Origin: Rhabditophanes sp. KR3021 | Taxonomy: Eukaryota; Nematoda; Chromadorea; Rhabditida; Alloionematidae | Assembly (NCBI GenBank): GCA_963281155.1 | Contig: CAUJLY010000002.1 | Location: 3,844,001 to 3,908,000, forward strand | Length of the DNA: 64,000 nt | Direction of reading: 5' to 3' | Shown: positions 36,294-48,394 of the stretch, in pieces | Layout of the letters: the number at the start of each line of letters is the position of its first letter | Position numbering within the stretch: the stretch's first letter is position 1 | Translations under genes and position numbers: made by a program | The notes under the pieces: generated by a model | Database searches by the model: none | The model's input: the letters and a program-made list of their open reading frames with translations, nothing else | Told to the model about the DNA's origin: nothing

Positions 36294-36494
36294 ATGGTCA
36301 AAAAAGGAAAAACATATGATATAGTAAGTTTCATTCCTCATGATCAGTGAAAGTCATTTCAGATTATGGAATGTTTCAAACAGCAGCTTAATATTGAGTT
36401 TTCTAATGAACAGGAAACAAATAATGAGAACAAAGAATTATTTCATATGTTATCAAGTAATAATCATATTTTATTTTGTATGAATTATTTTTAA
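36294..36494 (+). CDS. possible small two-exon gene, about 54 aa
   Basis: An acatatttag acceptor, which could be a spliced-leader site, is followed directly by ATG: MVKKGKTYDI. A gtaagt...tttcag intron (36324-36362) then leads to IMECFKQQLNIEFSNEQETN and NENKELFHMLS. A gtaata donor may follow; unspliced, the frame stops within about 15 codons. No family recognised. Confidence 0.35.
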
Positions 36495-36755
36495 CTAATA
36501 AATAATTAGCCTGTTAAGCATTTTTATTAAGGATACTATGTATTAACACAAATGTAAGAGAATGTCTAGATCACACATATCATAAGAGATATAGCGTATG
36601 TTGTTTTGGACATTTTTAATATTTAACATACGAATATGCTCCAATAGTCTCTTTGTATGTTAAGACTCCCGTGCAATTCGTTGTTGTCAATATTTAACAC
36701 TCGATATTTTATTTAGCAACAAGACAATATTTTTTTCAAAGTATACTAGTGCATT

Positions 36756-37037
36756 ATGGCCTTATCAACCAATATTTTAAGAACTAATTTGTTAGTTGAG
36801 GGTAAAAAGAATACCTCGTCCAATTTACCCATCTCCAATTATTCCGAAAGAACATTCATGACACAATTGATGGCAATTGGCGCGTCATACACACGATTAA
36901 TATTTCTGAGAGGAAAGAATTCACTTACTAAAGACTACAGAATATGTAATCTGAATATTTCAATGAATAATACTCGCGTGAAACAAGGTGATTTCATATT
37001 ACCCAAACTAATTTTTAAAATACTAAAATATATTTGA
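36756..37037 (+). CDS. hypothetical ORF, 93 aa
   Basis: MALSTNILRTNLLVEGKKNT opens an ORF in AT-rich DNA, 7 nt after an atactag acceptor-like site. The stretch SSNLPISNYSERTF resembles the N-terminus of NHA paralogue 2 (NSTLPISNFIKRIF), perhaps by chance. No domain. A possible donor (aacaag|gtgatt) lies inside. Confidence 0.25.
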   Translation: MALSTNILRTNLLVEGKKNTSSNLPISNYSERTFMTQLMAIGASYTRLIFLRGKNSLTKDYRICNLNISMNNTRVKQGDFILPKLIFKILKYI

Positions 37038-37742
37038 ATTTGTTAGTATCCTATAACATTTTTGTAACATAATCTGCATATACATTATCTACATATTGTT
37101 ATTTTGTACTATTTATAGTTATATTGTATTATCATAACAAATCATCTATCTTTATGTTGTTCACCAAGTCTCTTGCCGAACTCCGTACCTCCTATGGCGG
37201 GGATAAGTAATTATATACTTTAAATTTGATTTTTTTATGCAAACAAAGAATAGAAGTAGTTTTGTTTAAAACTCAAACAAAAGCTTAATATGAAAACTTT
37301 ATTGTAATAAAGACAAAGCAGACTTAAATGTTCTTATTTAATTCATATCAATTAGTATTTATTGTCCTAAAAGTGGTTGCTGTAAACAATTAAGCGAGGA
37401 TTAAGTTGAAGCTGATCCACAATTATAGAAGGTTTGAATTGCATATTTGCAGTATACAAACACATTTTTTTAAAACTGAATAAAACTTTAAGTGCAATGA
37501 TTGATTTATTAAATTCAAATAAGGATGAAAGAAGTGTTTGCAAGTGCATATAACTGAAAATGCAAATACGTAATGAAGTGAAGTTTTGAAAAGATATTTA
37601 GCCACTCTACAAACTAATATGCTACTATATTCAATATATTACCATATTTGATGTGCCTTAGAATATGCAAATTAAAGTTTAAGTGAACAAAAATATAAAA
37701 TTTACTGAAGGTTGTGGAAAATAATTAAAAGAGTAAAATAGC
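37038..37742. other. intergenic, AT-rich
   Basis: One less AT-rich patch (about 37165-37205) has no recognisable RNA or coding identity. Nothing else seen. Confidence 0.5.
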
Positions 37743-37877
37743 TTATGACTGGGGTTTCTCAGGCTTGAACGCAAATTGAAAATAGAACTGTTTTGTCTCC
37801 TTATTCCAATCAAACCAAAAGACATCCTCCTTCTTATCAATTTTAAACTTTAACAAGACAGTTTTATTTGGTCCAAC
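37743..37877 (-). other. orphan coding exon downstream of IFT88
   Basis: After a tttataag acceptor the minus strand reads VGPNKTVLLKFKIDKKEDVF, then WFDWNKETKQFYFQFAFKP, and stops at 37743 (45 codons). The composition is clearly protein-like. No ATG and no obvious partner exon. It may be an alternative last exon of IFT88 or the end of a gene whose other exons I cannot see. Confidence 0.4.
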
Positions 37878-37948
37878 CTTATAAATGAGATATTAGTTTT
37901 TTTATATTTTAATGCTTAAGTCATTCAAACTATATTTATATTTACTTT

Positions 37949-40641
37949 TTAATCAGGTAAAAGATTATCATCAATTTCATCGAATTCAAAAATATCATTC
38001 ATATTTTGTGGAATATGTTTTCCAGTTTTGGGCCTTTCCATTTCAGGACCAACTGGATCATTGTATCTGAGATCTCTGTCATCAATTGATTTAGATGATG
38101 GCACAAACATCTCATCACTTTCCAACATATTTTTTGCTGAATCAATTCTTTGGCTACGAGATGGTGTCATGAATGAATTTTCTTTCTTAAACGAATTATT
38201 CAAACTATCTTCCCCATTTACAGATCCAGCACTAAGCATTCTTTTCCCCTGACTTGACAAGTTGTCTCGTTCTTCTCTTAGTAATTTCATCTTCTCAAGC
38301 TTTTCTAACTTGTCGGAATATTCTTTCACTTCGCCTAAACCAAGGTCCGTACTAACTCGCACTAGATACTTTAGGCATTCTACATTTTCAGGAAACTTTG
38401 CATGGACTCCTCTGTAAATACTCAGTGCCCTTTGAAAATTTCCACCTACAATTAATGAAATAATGAATGGATGATATAATTAAAGAAATAATTAAAGAAG
38501 TAATTAAAGCAGTAATTAAATAATGCATTAATTGAATTAATGAAATAATCATTTTTGTATTTAAAATAGTCACACTTAGTAAAAATATTGATAACTTACT
38601 TCTTCTTTCACAAGATGCCGTCATTAATTGCCATTTAATATTATTTGGCTCAATCAGTGCGGCTTTTTCAAAGTAGGTCACAGCTTTCTCCGCATATTGA
38701 GCCTCGATGTAATATGCTCCTAACCACTCAATCACATTTATATTTGATGGATACAATCGGAAACTATCATAATAGCATTGAAAAGCCTGTGACACATCTC
38801 CTTCCATTTCATACAACTTTCCAAGTTTGTTCAAAATATTAGGATCAGTTGGTACTAAGCTATTAGCCTGTGAAAATAATTCAATTGCCTGTTCATTATT
38901 TCCCATCTTTGTGTAAATTTCACCTAATGCCGTAACGACTTGAATGTTGTTAATCAACATATGATTTAACTTATAATAACATTCCAAGGCTTTTTGGTAG
39001 TCAGATATCTTCTGATAAACGAGGCCCATATTAAATAATGCCTGCACACACGAGGCATCTGTATTGATAGCTTCTCTGTAATGATTCAGCGCATTACTAT
39101 ATTCTTTCTTCACAAACCAGATGTTTCCATAACTAACGTAAGCATTCACATTGTAACGATCGAAGTTTAGAGCTTGCTTACAAAAAGTCTCTGCTTCCAC
39201 CAAGTCTTCTGGACTGCCCTTCATCAACGAAATCATAGCAAGGTTATTTGCAGCAGAACTAGCAACTTTGCTCTCTTTTGTATTGAAAACCATATAGGCT
39301 TCTGATGCCGCCTCCAATTCACCTCTTTTCAACAACTCCAAAGCTTTATTCATCTCTAATTCATTGGCTAGGGAAGAGTAATCACTTTGTTTGATGGCCT
39401 CAACGCACCAAGCATAACCTTCTGCGAAAGTAGAAGAAATGGCTGGAGATATTATTTTTGCAGCAGATAAAATAGTTGTTTCAGCTCTTTGTTTTCTCTT
39501 ACGTTCCCATTGTTTCAGGGTATCGTTATTAAACACATTCGAATATAAGACATTGTTATCGTAGTCTTTGTCATCTTCAATCATTGTTGGAATATCCACC
39601 AGCTTTTGAAACGAATCTTTCATCTTATCGGCATCATCTAAGCAATATGCCGTTAGAATTAAGTTTAAAGCCGTTCCATAGTCTTCTCTTTCTGTCATTG
39701 CATATTCAAAGTTCTCCAAAGCAGATTCATATTTACCTAGCTTTATCAAAGCGACCCCAATATTGTTTAATAACTTTACTTTCATCGATTGCTGTAAGAC
39801 TCCAGATTGATCTAATGCCATTCTATAATATTTGATTGCTTTAACATATTCCTTTTTTCTAAAATAGATATTTCCGATATTAATTTTCAATTTACCAGCA
39901 TTTGGGAACATTTTGTTACGAGTTATAGCTTGGTATGTATTTAGTGCTTCATTCAACATGCCACTGGCTGTATATTGCTGTGCCAAATTAAATAAGGCCA
40001 AATAAGTCAAGTCAATGTTCAGTGGATCATCAATCGGGACATTTTCTCTAAGCTTAACGGCCATTCTGTCTTTTCTGCCTGCTTCTTTGGCTTTTTCGAG
40101 AGCCACTTTGTAATCTTTTCCATCATATGCCATTACACTTTCTATCAATACCTGAAGAGCTTGTTTTTCAATTTGTTTTCCCTTTTCATTTTGAGTTTCT
40201 TTTGGAATAATTTCCTTGGTGAAGGGGTTTTGAACGTTATCAATAGTTGTTTGTCTTTTACCTGATGAAGTATAGCCAGCTCCTTTAATGGCTGTCATGG
40301 GTCTAATGCTATTACCAGTGCCAGAAGATGTACCCATTCTAGACATCATTGAGGTACGCATTCTTGAGGCTGTCTGTAAATTGGATTCTGTTCGTTGACC
40401 ACCTCTAGAGGCTCCCATCTTTCCAGCAATTAGTTGTTGATTAGACACATTTGTAGATGCCGTTGTTGGTCGTCTTCCATGGCTTGATTTAGCTAATGCT
40501 TGTTGAAATGACTTATCTTCAAACATGTCCTAAATGTTTAATTCAAGTACATATTAATATAATAACACTTACATCAAGGCCGAAATCAATGGGAGCATCC
40601 TCATCACTTGAGTCATTGAACGATTCATTTAAGTTATTCAT
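37949..40641 (-). CDS. osm-5: intraflagellar transport protein IFT88/OSM-5, 831 aa
   Basis: IFT-B core subunit, required for cilium assembly (sensory neurons in nematodes). Exons are 40641-40573, 40529-38600 and 38445-37949 (phases 0 and 1; 2496 nt). The N-terminus (about 1-140) is Ser/Thr/Arg-rich and disordered. About ten TPR motifs cover roughly 190-740, for example YVKAIKYYRMALDQS, YSNALNHYREAINTDAS, YAEKAVTYFEKAALIEPNN and WQLMTASCERRSGNFQRAL. The C-terminus has GLGEVKEYSDKLEKLEKMK and ends PEMERPKTGKH...DDNLLPD, as in vertebrate IFT88. Length matches human IFT88 closely. Intron 2 is 154 nt with a simple AATTA repeat. Confidence 0.96.
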
Positions 40642-40889
40642 TCTAGCTTTGTATAAATAAAGCAAACATTGCATTTATCAATATAAAGTGGTTGCCATGG
40701 TGATATGAAAAGTCGTGCACGTTAAAAAAGCTTTTATTTAAAATGCAATAATTAGTATGTACAAGAACTATTTCGCATGTTGAATTTAAATAGGTACCTA
40801 TTAATTAGATTATGCAAAATTTGGATAGATGACATTAAAATTTTGATAATATTTAATGGAAGATAATTTGATGATTTCATTATTTGAAA

Positions 40890-42691
40890 ATGAATCGTTC
40901 GCAACTTAATGGCAACACTTATTCCGGCCCTCAATTCGGAGACTCACTTCGTATTTATGAATTGGAAGAAGAAAAGATCATCAGGAGACGCAGGCATTAC
41001 AAATATGGTATTGCACTTATATTGCTGGTTGGGTGTATTTACTTGATGATGGACGTTATGCAAATTGGATACAAAGAACCCTTGATGGACAAAGAAACAG
41101 TTAATAAGGTTAAGAAGTATGTTAATGAAGCTTCGCCGCTTTTGAACAAACCAAGGTCTTGCCAAGACCATTTTAAAGCTGATTTTGTAGAGCATGGAAC
41201 AGACGAGTATCAAGAAGTAGACCTAAATTTTGGTGATATGTGCTTAACCAATTCAACTCTGCCAGATCCAGAATTTGCAATTGCATTTGTTTTTGACAAC
41301 TACTTCAACTTCAAGATGCTGGATTCTGTTTTAAATCTCCTTTACCACAAAAAGCATCTTTATTGCATCATATCCAATAATGACAAGATGAACTCTCAGG
41401 ATTTGGCAAATTTGTACAAGATGGATCAATGTCTCCCAAATGTGTTTGTTGTAACGAAAAGGGAAGAAGTTGATGGTCATGGCTTAGAATGCCTGAATTT
41501 GATTCGAAACAAACCTTGGAATTATACAATTTTGCTTGATAATGAAGATGTACCTATTAAAAGAATCACACAATTCCCAAGCATATTGAAATTATTAAAT
41601 GGTTCTTCCGATATGAATATAAAGGAAGTCAGACAAGTTAATGCAAATATTCTGGATCATTTTACCTACGATAAATTGGATATTTTCAAGAATGAAAGCT
41701 TGAACAAACTGTCAAATGTTTCTTATCAAGTTAGTATTAATACTACTATATTGTCTTCTTCTATAACTTCTACAGACAAAACAATCGCGTTACTCCATAC
41801 TGATGTTCCAACTAATACAACCGTTTTATCAAGCATAACCGATTCAACAGATTCTGCTAATTCATTTAATACTTCTAATACTATCTGGTAGAGAAGTATC
41901 TTTATTTAGCTATATGAATGCTTATATACATGTAAATAGTGATGACACGATAATGACCGAAGTACATTATCGATATATGTAACACTATCACAACATCCCA
42001 GCTAAATACTTCCGGAAATGATACTACTACTACCCCTCAATTTGTTGTCATTGGACATGATACTACTACAGAGTCTTCAATGAGTGTTTCTGGAATTGAT
42101 AACAGTACTTCTTCAGTAAATACTTATACAAATGGTACTACCATTGATTTTGAAGTAAATACTACGACTGCTCTTCCAAATAACATTACTGATAAAGGTA
42201 GTGCTTTTACTCAATTTAGAAGATCGGATCGGCTGAAGCTATATGGTTCGGAGTCTACGATTACTCTGGCAAGAAAAGATGTTGAGTATTTTTTTGATCA
42301 CATTAACTCTACCAAGTTACTTTGCTACTTGTTTGCGCTTAAGGTCACCACTAACTTCAACTTATTTTGGCCAACTCTTCTCGTCAATAGACCTCTTGGA
42401 TTCCCATCTGTTATTGAGCATAAATGCCAAGGTTTCAAAAGCACGCAGTCTAAATTAACAAACAGACTATGTCGATCCTTTAAAAAGTCCTACAATTATT
42501 GTGACCATGTTTCTGGCAGTCTCCAACAAATTCCAAATTACAAGGAGCTTTTCATTAATAATTTCAATACAAGGTATTTTCCCCATGCCTTTATTTGCTG
42601 GACTGATTTTGTGCTGAATAAAAGTCTTCAACTACAATTAATGCCAGTAAATGTTTCATTATACAATAACACAGATGCTGCATGTCATTAA
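40890..42691 (+). CDS. GT14-like (core-2 branching type) glycosyltransferase, about 509 aa
   Basis: Type II Golgi membrane protein: cytosolic N-terminus with IIRRRRHYK, then TM at about 36-54 (YGIALILLVGCIYLMMDVM). The GT14 signature is present but divergent: AIAFVFDNYFN (usual IAY-VH), KKHLYCIISNNDK, CLPNVFVVTKREEVDGHG and WNYTILLDNEDVPIKR. The second part has LYGSESTITLARKDVEYFF, the acceptor-side SGSAxFVLSRxFVEY element. A Ser/Thr-rich, N-glycosylation-rich stretch (about residues 281-340) interrupts the domain. The best model is 40890-41729 joined to 42002-42691 in phase 0 (donor caa|gttagt). The first frame stays open to 41891, so a longer S/T-rich form is possible. The usual LCGQD motif is replaced by LLDNED, so activity is uncertain. 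Confidence 0.7.
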
Positions 42692-43056
42692 TTATTCAGA
42701 TGTTTATTATTTTTGAAACCTTCCTTCAATAAAGTCATGTATTTTTAACTGTTTTCTTTGCTTTCAAATGTATTTATTTATTATTTAGTACACAACTATC
42801 TTTCACTTGTATAAAGGTTGTTGTTATTTAGTAAAATCTAAACATAAAATACGTATCAATTAAATACTTATCTAAAAACTAACTGCTTAACACCGAATAC
42901 GTAAATGTGCATGGTCAAAAAGCAAAGATAAGTAGTTATTCTATTGGTATTAATTATCATTTGTTTGTTAATATTACCTACTCTCAAAAGTATTAACGAA
43001 GATAATAGATACTAATAAGTATTTAAAGTTCAATTTGGTATACTTTCTTACACAAA
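42692..43056. other. intergenic, AT-rich
   Basis: Nothing recognised apart from the esterase promoter region. Confidence 0.5.
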
Positions 43057-45037
43057 ATGATTGGTATTTTCCATTTATTTATTAAATTATCAATCGCAGT
43101 GACATTATTCAATAAATGGAGTGATGCCCAACAAATTAGTCAGTTCATATTAACCAGAAAACTGAGGTAAGAAAACATTTTTAATTTACATTTTGATATC
43201 CGTATTTGTAATTATTTCAGTACTGGTTTAATCGAGGGGAGAAGATCAATTACATCTTATCATAATAGAACGGGTCTTGTATTTGAAGGGATTCCATATG
43301 GCAAAAATACTTCTGAAAAGTATAGATTCACCAAACCGTCACCAGTTGATCCATGGAACGGCACATTAGAAACAAAAAGTTTCGGATTAAGCTGTATTTA
43401 CAATTCATCCCTTAAACATACTCCTTGACAATCCAGTATTAGGCGAAAACTGTCTGAATATAAATGTGTATACTTCCACGTACTGCTTACTTAATGGAAA
43501 TTGCCCTGTTTTATTTTTTATCCACGGGGGAGGTAATTTAGTTTACGGGCCATCTATGTTTGAAGAAGAAGCGATAATCGACAATTTCGCCAACAACCAG
43601 ACTAATATTATCTTGGTAACGCCGCATTTTAGATTAGGTGCATTAGGTTTCTTAAATCTAAACCATCAGTTAAATCTATCCATGACCCAAAATGCGGCTT
43701 TATTTGATCTGACATTAGCTTTGGAATGGGTTGGTAGAGAAATCAAAGAATTTGGAGGTAATCCGGATAAAGTTACAGTTGGGGGCCATTCATCCGGAGC
43801 GGTGTTAGCTAATTTGTTGTCTATATCACCAAAAACAAGAGGATTGATGAGTCAAGTACTGCAACAATCAGGAACCAGGCCATTAACCACAACCCAAAAT
43901 ACGAATGAACATGCCAGTAGGATAATTTCGAATATCGTCGGTTGTTCAAGTATATTCACTGATTGGGATAACATCAAAGAAGTTGAAAAGGTCATTAAAT
44001 GTTTAAGGGCAGCACCTATTCAAAATATAGTTGATTCTGTGAGAGCTGCCGAAAATCAAAATGTTTCTTTACATGGTGGTGGTACTCAAGATTATGGGTC
44101 CAATTCATTTTTCGAAAAAGATTTAGAATTGTTAGCTGATGAGCGAATGAATATTCCTTTGATGATTGGTACGACTGAGCAAGAATCATCAGAATCAAGA
44201 AGCTGTGTAAGAAGATACTCGAATGGGTCAACGCTTGTAGATCTAGATCATTTGAAATTCTATTGTGAATATTCGCTAAGTGACGTCATCTTTAACAACC
44301 AATCTCTAGCCGTAGATATTTGCATGGAGGAATATAAAAATGACCCTGAAAGAGCAATGCACGTACTTGATGATATTCAGCTATTTTATTTAACTGTCGT
44401 TGATGCAAACACAACAACATTGAATGGTGGATCAGCTTATTTGTATAACTTCGAATATAAGTATGTGGATGATCCTTCTGGATTGATGAGTAAAAAGATA
44501 GATCAACGTTATCGTCCACTCCATGCCGATGATTGCGTTCTCTTTTTGGGAAATCATGGGAGAATGTACAATGAGCAAGAATATGAAATTAGGAAAGTTT
44601 ACATCGAGCCTTTTGTCAATTTTATCAAAAAAGGCAATCCAAGCAGTATGAATTACAGCTTCGATGCTTTTAATCCCAAACTAAACAATTATTTTGCATT
44701 TGATTTCGACAAAGATTTAAAAATGCCCGGAATGAGAAGTGACTTTCATAAAGCAGCAATTGATTATGTGACAAAGAAGCTTCTACCAAATGTCGGCCAA
44801 TTTTCACTAAATAAAGATGAATGGTTGCACGAATATTACAGATTGCAAGATAAATTATATTACAACACAAACAATACTTTTCATGATAATATTATAGAAG
44901 CTGGCAGGTCATCAGCAATAACAACTATGACTATTATTGGTATTATAATTGGCGTTCTTGCATTAATTTTAATCTTATTCACATTATGGTTCTACTTATA
45001 TAAGAGCAAGAAATCAAACTACAATACACTTAACTAA
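43057..45037 (+). CDS. membrane-anchored carboxylesterase/cholinesterase-like protein, one apparent +1 frameshift
   Basis: Alpha/beta-hydrolase of the type-B carboxylesterase family. Exon 1 (43057-43166) encodes a signal peptide (IFHLFIKLSIAVTLF); exon 2 (43221-45037) follows in phase 2. Motifs are GLVFEGIPYGKN, the GLSC...GENCLNIN disulfide pair, FFIHGGGNLVYG (oxyanion hole), VTVGGHSSGAVLANLL (nucleophile Ser at about residue 226), an acidic patch after MIGTTEQES, and LHADDC (catalytic His). The C-terminus has a TM helix (IIGIIIGVLALILILFTLWF) and a short cytosolic tail, so it is type I and not GPI-linked. At 43420-43425 (CCT TGA C) the frame stops and resumes at +1; exon 2 is one base too long. 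About 640 aa if read through. Confidence 0.85.
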
Positions 45038-46179
45038 GACATGATAAATAAAATGTAAAATTATTAAAGTTTTTGAATAAAATTAAAACAAAATTGAAGA
45101 TGGAATATTAATTATAATAACGGGTAATAATATTTATGAAATCTAGCCAAAAAGCAGACTCTCTAAAATGCAGCAGTGATTAGTTATATAAATTACCCTC
45201 AATAAATTTCATTTTCCAATCTGATAGCACAATTTTAAAAGTAATTGTTGACCCAATGTAATTTCTTCCCATGCCATATTCTTTTAATTTGCCCAAAGAT
45301 TCAAACTTTTTTGAATCGTCTTTAGTAGTAATTACCATTCACACATTCTATGAACTTCCAAAAGGGTGTAAATATTTTTTAATAAATTAGTGTAAAGACA
45401 TATTTAATATTACTCCAAAGATCAAGCTAACATTAAAATCATTATTGAAATGATAGCGAAAACATAGCCTTGCCTCATTAACATAATCCCAGAATCTTGG
45501 ACACATTTTGCTGATGTATTCAAGGTTGTATAATCTGTAGCCGGATTGTTGCCACTTTAGACATAAGATTGGTATGTATTGGAACCTCCTAGCTGGTGTA
45601 CATTTAAGCATACTTGAAAATAAGATTGAAATTAAAAAATGCAATGCACCCTATTATCAATACGATGCCTGTCGGAGAATAGTTTACGATCAGTTTCGTG
45701 GTGTGTTAAATTTAATTGGCAGAACTGTTGATTCAAATTCTTGGACAATACAATATTTTGAAATACTCCTATCAAATCAAAAAGACGCAAATAAAGGTAT
45801 ACATGCTCCAATACCAATTTAAAATACTAATTATAGAGCATTATAAGCACTGTTAGAACATAATTAGGAACACCAAACTAAAATAAAAACTCGATGCAAA
45901 GATATTTAAGCACTCTATGTAACTTAACTACATCTTCGGAAATTATATCAAACGACGAATATGCAGCATCTAGATTATGACAACATAAAAGTCTCTAAAG
46001 TTAAAATCAAAGGACTATGAACACTTCAAACGTTAAGATAAAAGACAATAAAGTTACGATTCCAAGATATAAGTTCTGTAGAAAACTTCCACAAATATTC
46101 ACGCTATTTAAAATCAACAACGACAAAGGGTCTAAAAACTTTTGGTAAGAATTTCCAATAAAATACATAATATAAATTA
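45038..46179. other. intergenic, AT-rich
   Basis: Contains an 82-codon plus-strand ORF (45574-45822) without splice signals or recognisable family, probably chance. Nothing else seen. Confidence 0.45.
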
Positions 46180-47800
46180 TTAACCAACAATATTGATTGT
46201 GATCACTTTCTTCTTGCTCTTTTCAGCTTCGACTGGCTTTGGCTCCTCTTCCTCACCGTCCTTCTTCTTCTTCAGCACCACCTTCTGCTTCTCTTTCGTT
46301 GCCTCCAGCAGAGGTCTTCTTTTGTTGAGCAGCCAATTACATTTTAACTGGAGCCTTGAGTGTCGTCTTCTTGTTTGATGTTTCAACAGTAGCTTGGATG
46401 ACTGTACTCCCAACGCCCGTGACTGGAGCACTTCAAGTACCTTCTGGCAAACCTAATTCCTCGCTCATGATGGCAACATTCTGAAGTGGCAAAATACTAA
46501 AGGGAGTGTTGGGTGACTTTTGAATCTTGGCGCAGTGCTGGAAGACGATCATGTGCTCGTTAATGAACTCCAGAAGGTCATTGATTTTCCTGGTCGAAAT
46601 CTTGCTCCACTTCTCAAACTTCAAGCATTGATCGTAGTAGACTTCCGATTTTGGCAAGTTACCGCTGCAAATCGCCCGATTATTCAAAATCCTCATACAT
46701 TTCTTGACCATGTCAAGAGTTAACTCCTTCTTAATGTCTCCTTTGATGAACTTGTGGCCAAACTTTTCCAAGACTTCATTTTGGAGAACACAGTAGCAAT
46801 AGGGAGTCTTTGCATACGTAAGAATGTTTTTGACTCTGTGAACCTTGTAATTGGAAGGCAAGTTCTAATTTCCCTCAGCAAAGTGTCCATATTATCCTTC
46901 ACAGCATTCAGATTCTTGAATACCTCCATCTCGATCATAATCTTTTTCTCAAAATGGCCTTGATGCGGTTCATATCTCCGATGGAATCGACTTTTCCAAA
47001 GGGATTGACGATTATCCTCATCTTGTCAGCAGCTATCTTCATTCTTTTGACCCAATTAACCAACTCGCTTTGTTCATACGTGTCTTCTACAACCAAGATG
47101 ATGTAGTTGGCCAAGGGGTTAGTAGAGTGAACCAACTTGATCTTGTCCAACGTTTCGGAGGTGACACGTTCAAGATGAAAATAGTTAAGGTTGTCGGCAA
47201 TGATCGACTTGTTGATAAAGATGACCTCGTTCTTCCCTCCTTGGACGATAATGTTGAAGTCGGTGGTGGGTGTCATCACGCTCATACTTGATCCAGCATA
47301 GGCTTCCTTGAAGAAGTAATTAAGCAAAGTCGTCTTCCCGATTCCTGCGTGGCCGACAATCATGATCCTAGATTGGGCAGTAATTTCAGAGTCTTTCCAT
47401 TGGAAGATACCAGTCATCTCATTGGAGGCATGGTTCTCTTCGTTGGCCTTGAGACAGGATTCGATGTAGAGAGGCAAGACTTTGAGGACTCCGAGAGTGT
47501 GAGGGTTGTGGAGGATCAATCTTTTCTCCGTGATAAATTCGGCCTTAACTCAACTATCTCTACCAGGGATCCTCTTAGACTGTCTGCTTGTTTTCTTACT
47601 TTTGTTCTTGGTCTTGTTGATGCTCCGTTTCCGTTGCTTGGTACTGGCAGAACGCTTGACACTGCTAGTGTTTTTCTTAACATTTTGGTTTCTAGTCTTC
47701 TTGTGGGAATTGTTGTTGGATTTAGCTTTCTTGGACGTTTCAACATTTTGACGATTCCTTGAAGGAGCAAGAGAGCCTTTGTTGTCAATAGATCATTTTA
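46180..47800 (-). pseudogene. recently decayed P-loop GTPase-like gene, divergent from MSP
   Basis: Minus-strand coding stretches shift among frames. 47800-47546 is a Lys/Ser/Asn-rich leader ending in an in-frame TGA. 47545-46935 holds the P-loop IMIVGHAGIGKTTLLNYFF (Walker A GHAGIGKT), TPTTDFNI, YIILVVEDTYEQSELVNW and a degenerate NPFGKVDS (G4-like). After frame shifts near 46930 and 46870 come 46861-46433 (KVHRVKNILTYAKTPYCYC, then ELTLDMVKKCMRILNN) and, after a stop and another shift, a Lys/Glu tail ending VITINIVG. There are at least four lesions. Despite this, codons are strongly G/C-ending, like the MSP gene 200 nt away, so decay is recent. AIG1/GIMAP- or Era-like family is possible. 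Confidence 0.65.
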
Positions 47801-47812
47801 AACAAGTAAAAT

Positions 47813-47818
47813 AGATCT
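47813..47818. promoter_or_regulatory. AGATCT element between the P-loop pseudogene and MSP
   Basis: AGATCT is a sequence reported upstream of C. elegans msp genes. Here it lies about 195 nt before the MSP start and next to the 5' end of the divergent P-loop gene. One 6-bp match could be chance. Confidence 0.25.
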
Positions 47819-48013
47819 TGAAAATCGCTTTCTTAAATGCAATCAAATATGCCTAAAATTGGTGTTTAATCCAATTATATTCAAATTAACTGTTTATAAA
47901 TTCAAATTAAGTGATTATAGATTCAAATTTGATGGTCTTTGGAAAGAATATAAGAAAGCTTTTTTAAGACAAATTCGTATACCTTTTGGTTCCCAATCCG
48001 TCTACACATGAAC

Positions 48014-48394
48014 ATGGCCACCGTCGCTCCAGGAGATATCGCTACTGCCCCACATGCTAAGATCGTCTTCAACGCTCCTTACGATGACAAGCACACCTAC
48101 CACATCAAGATCACCAACTCTGGCGGGAGAAGAATTGGATGGGCCATCAAGACCACCAACATGAAGAGACTCGCTGTCGACCCACCATGCGGAGTTCTCG
48201 ACCCAAAGGAAGGTTGCCTGATGGCCGTCTCCTGCGACACCTTCGTCTACGGACAAGAAGACACCAACAACGACCGCATCACCATCGAATGGACCAACAC
48301 CCCAGATGGTGCCGCCAAGACCTTCAGACGTGAATGGTTCCAAGAAGACGGCATGATCCGTAGAAAGAACCTCCCAATTGAATACAATCCATAA
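48014..48394 (+). CDS. msp: major sperm protein, intronless, 126 aa
   Basis: Nematode-specific cytoskeletal protein that polymerises to drive amoeboid sperm and also signals to oocytes. Residues follow the classic [82 protein letters not shown] and [20 protein letters not shown]. Length equals the family's usual 126-127 aa. An ATG two codons upstream (48008) gives MNMAT; I chose the second because it matches family N-termini. There is no intron, typical for msp genes. Codons are strikingly G/C-ending compared with neighbours, as expected for very high expression. Confidence 0.99.
   Translation: MATVAPGDIATAPHAKIVFNAPYDDKHTYHIKITNSGGRRIGWAIKTTNMKRLAVDPPCGVLDPKEGCLMAVSCDTFVYGQEDTNNDRITIEWTNTPDGAAKTFRREWFQEDGMIRRKNLPIEYNP

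Noticed and set aside
43392..43434. Short intron (gtattt...ccag) bypassing the esterase stop
   Set aside because: It would remove the first conserved cysteine of the disulfide pair; kept only as an alternative.
45574..45822. 82-codon plus-strand ORF
   Set aside because: No splice or leader signal, no recognisable family, and the minus strand is equally open; likely chance.
46180..47800. Programmed multiple frameshifting in the P-loop gene
   Set aside because: Four or more lesions including stops and shifts in both directions fit decay better than recoding.
48002..48343. Minus-strand 113-codon ORF over MSP
   Set aside because: Shadow frame created by MSP's G/C-ending codons.
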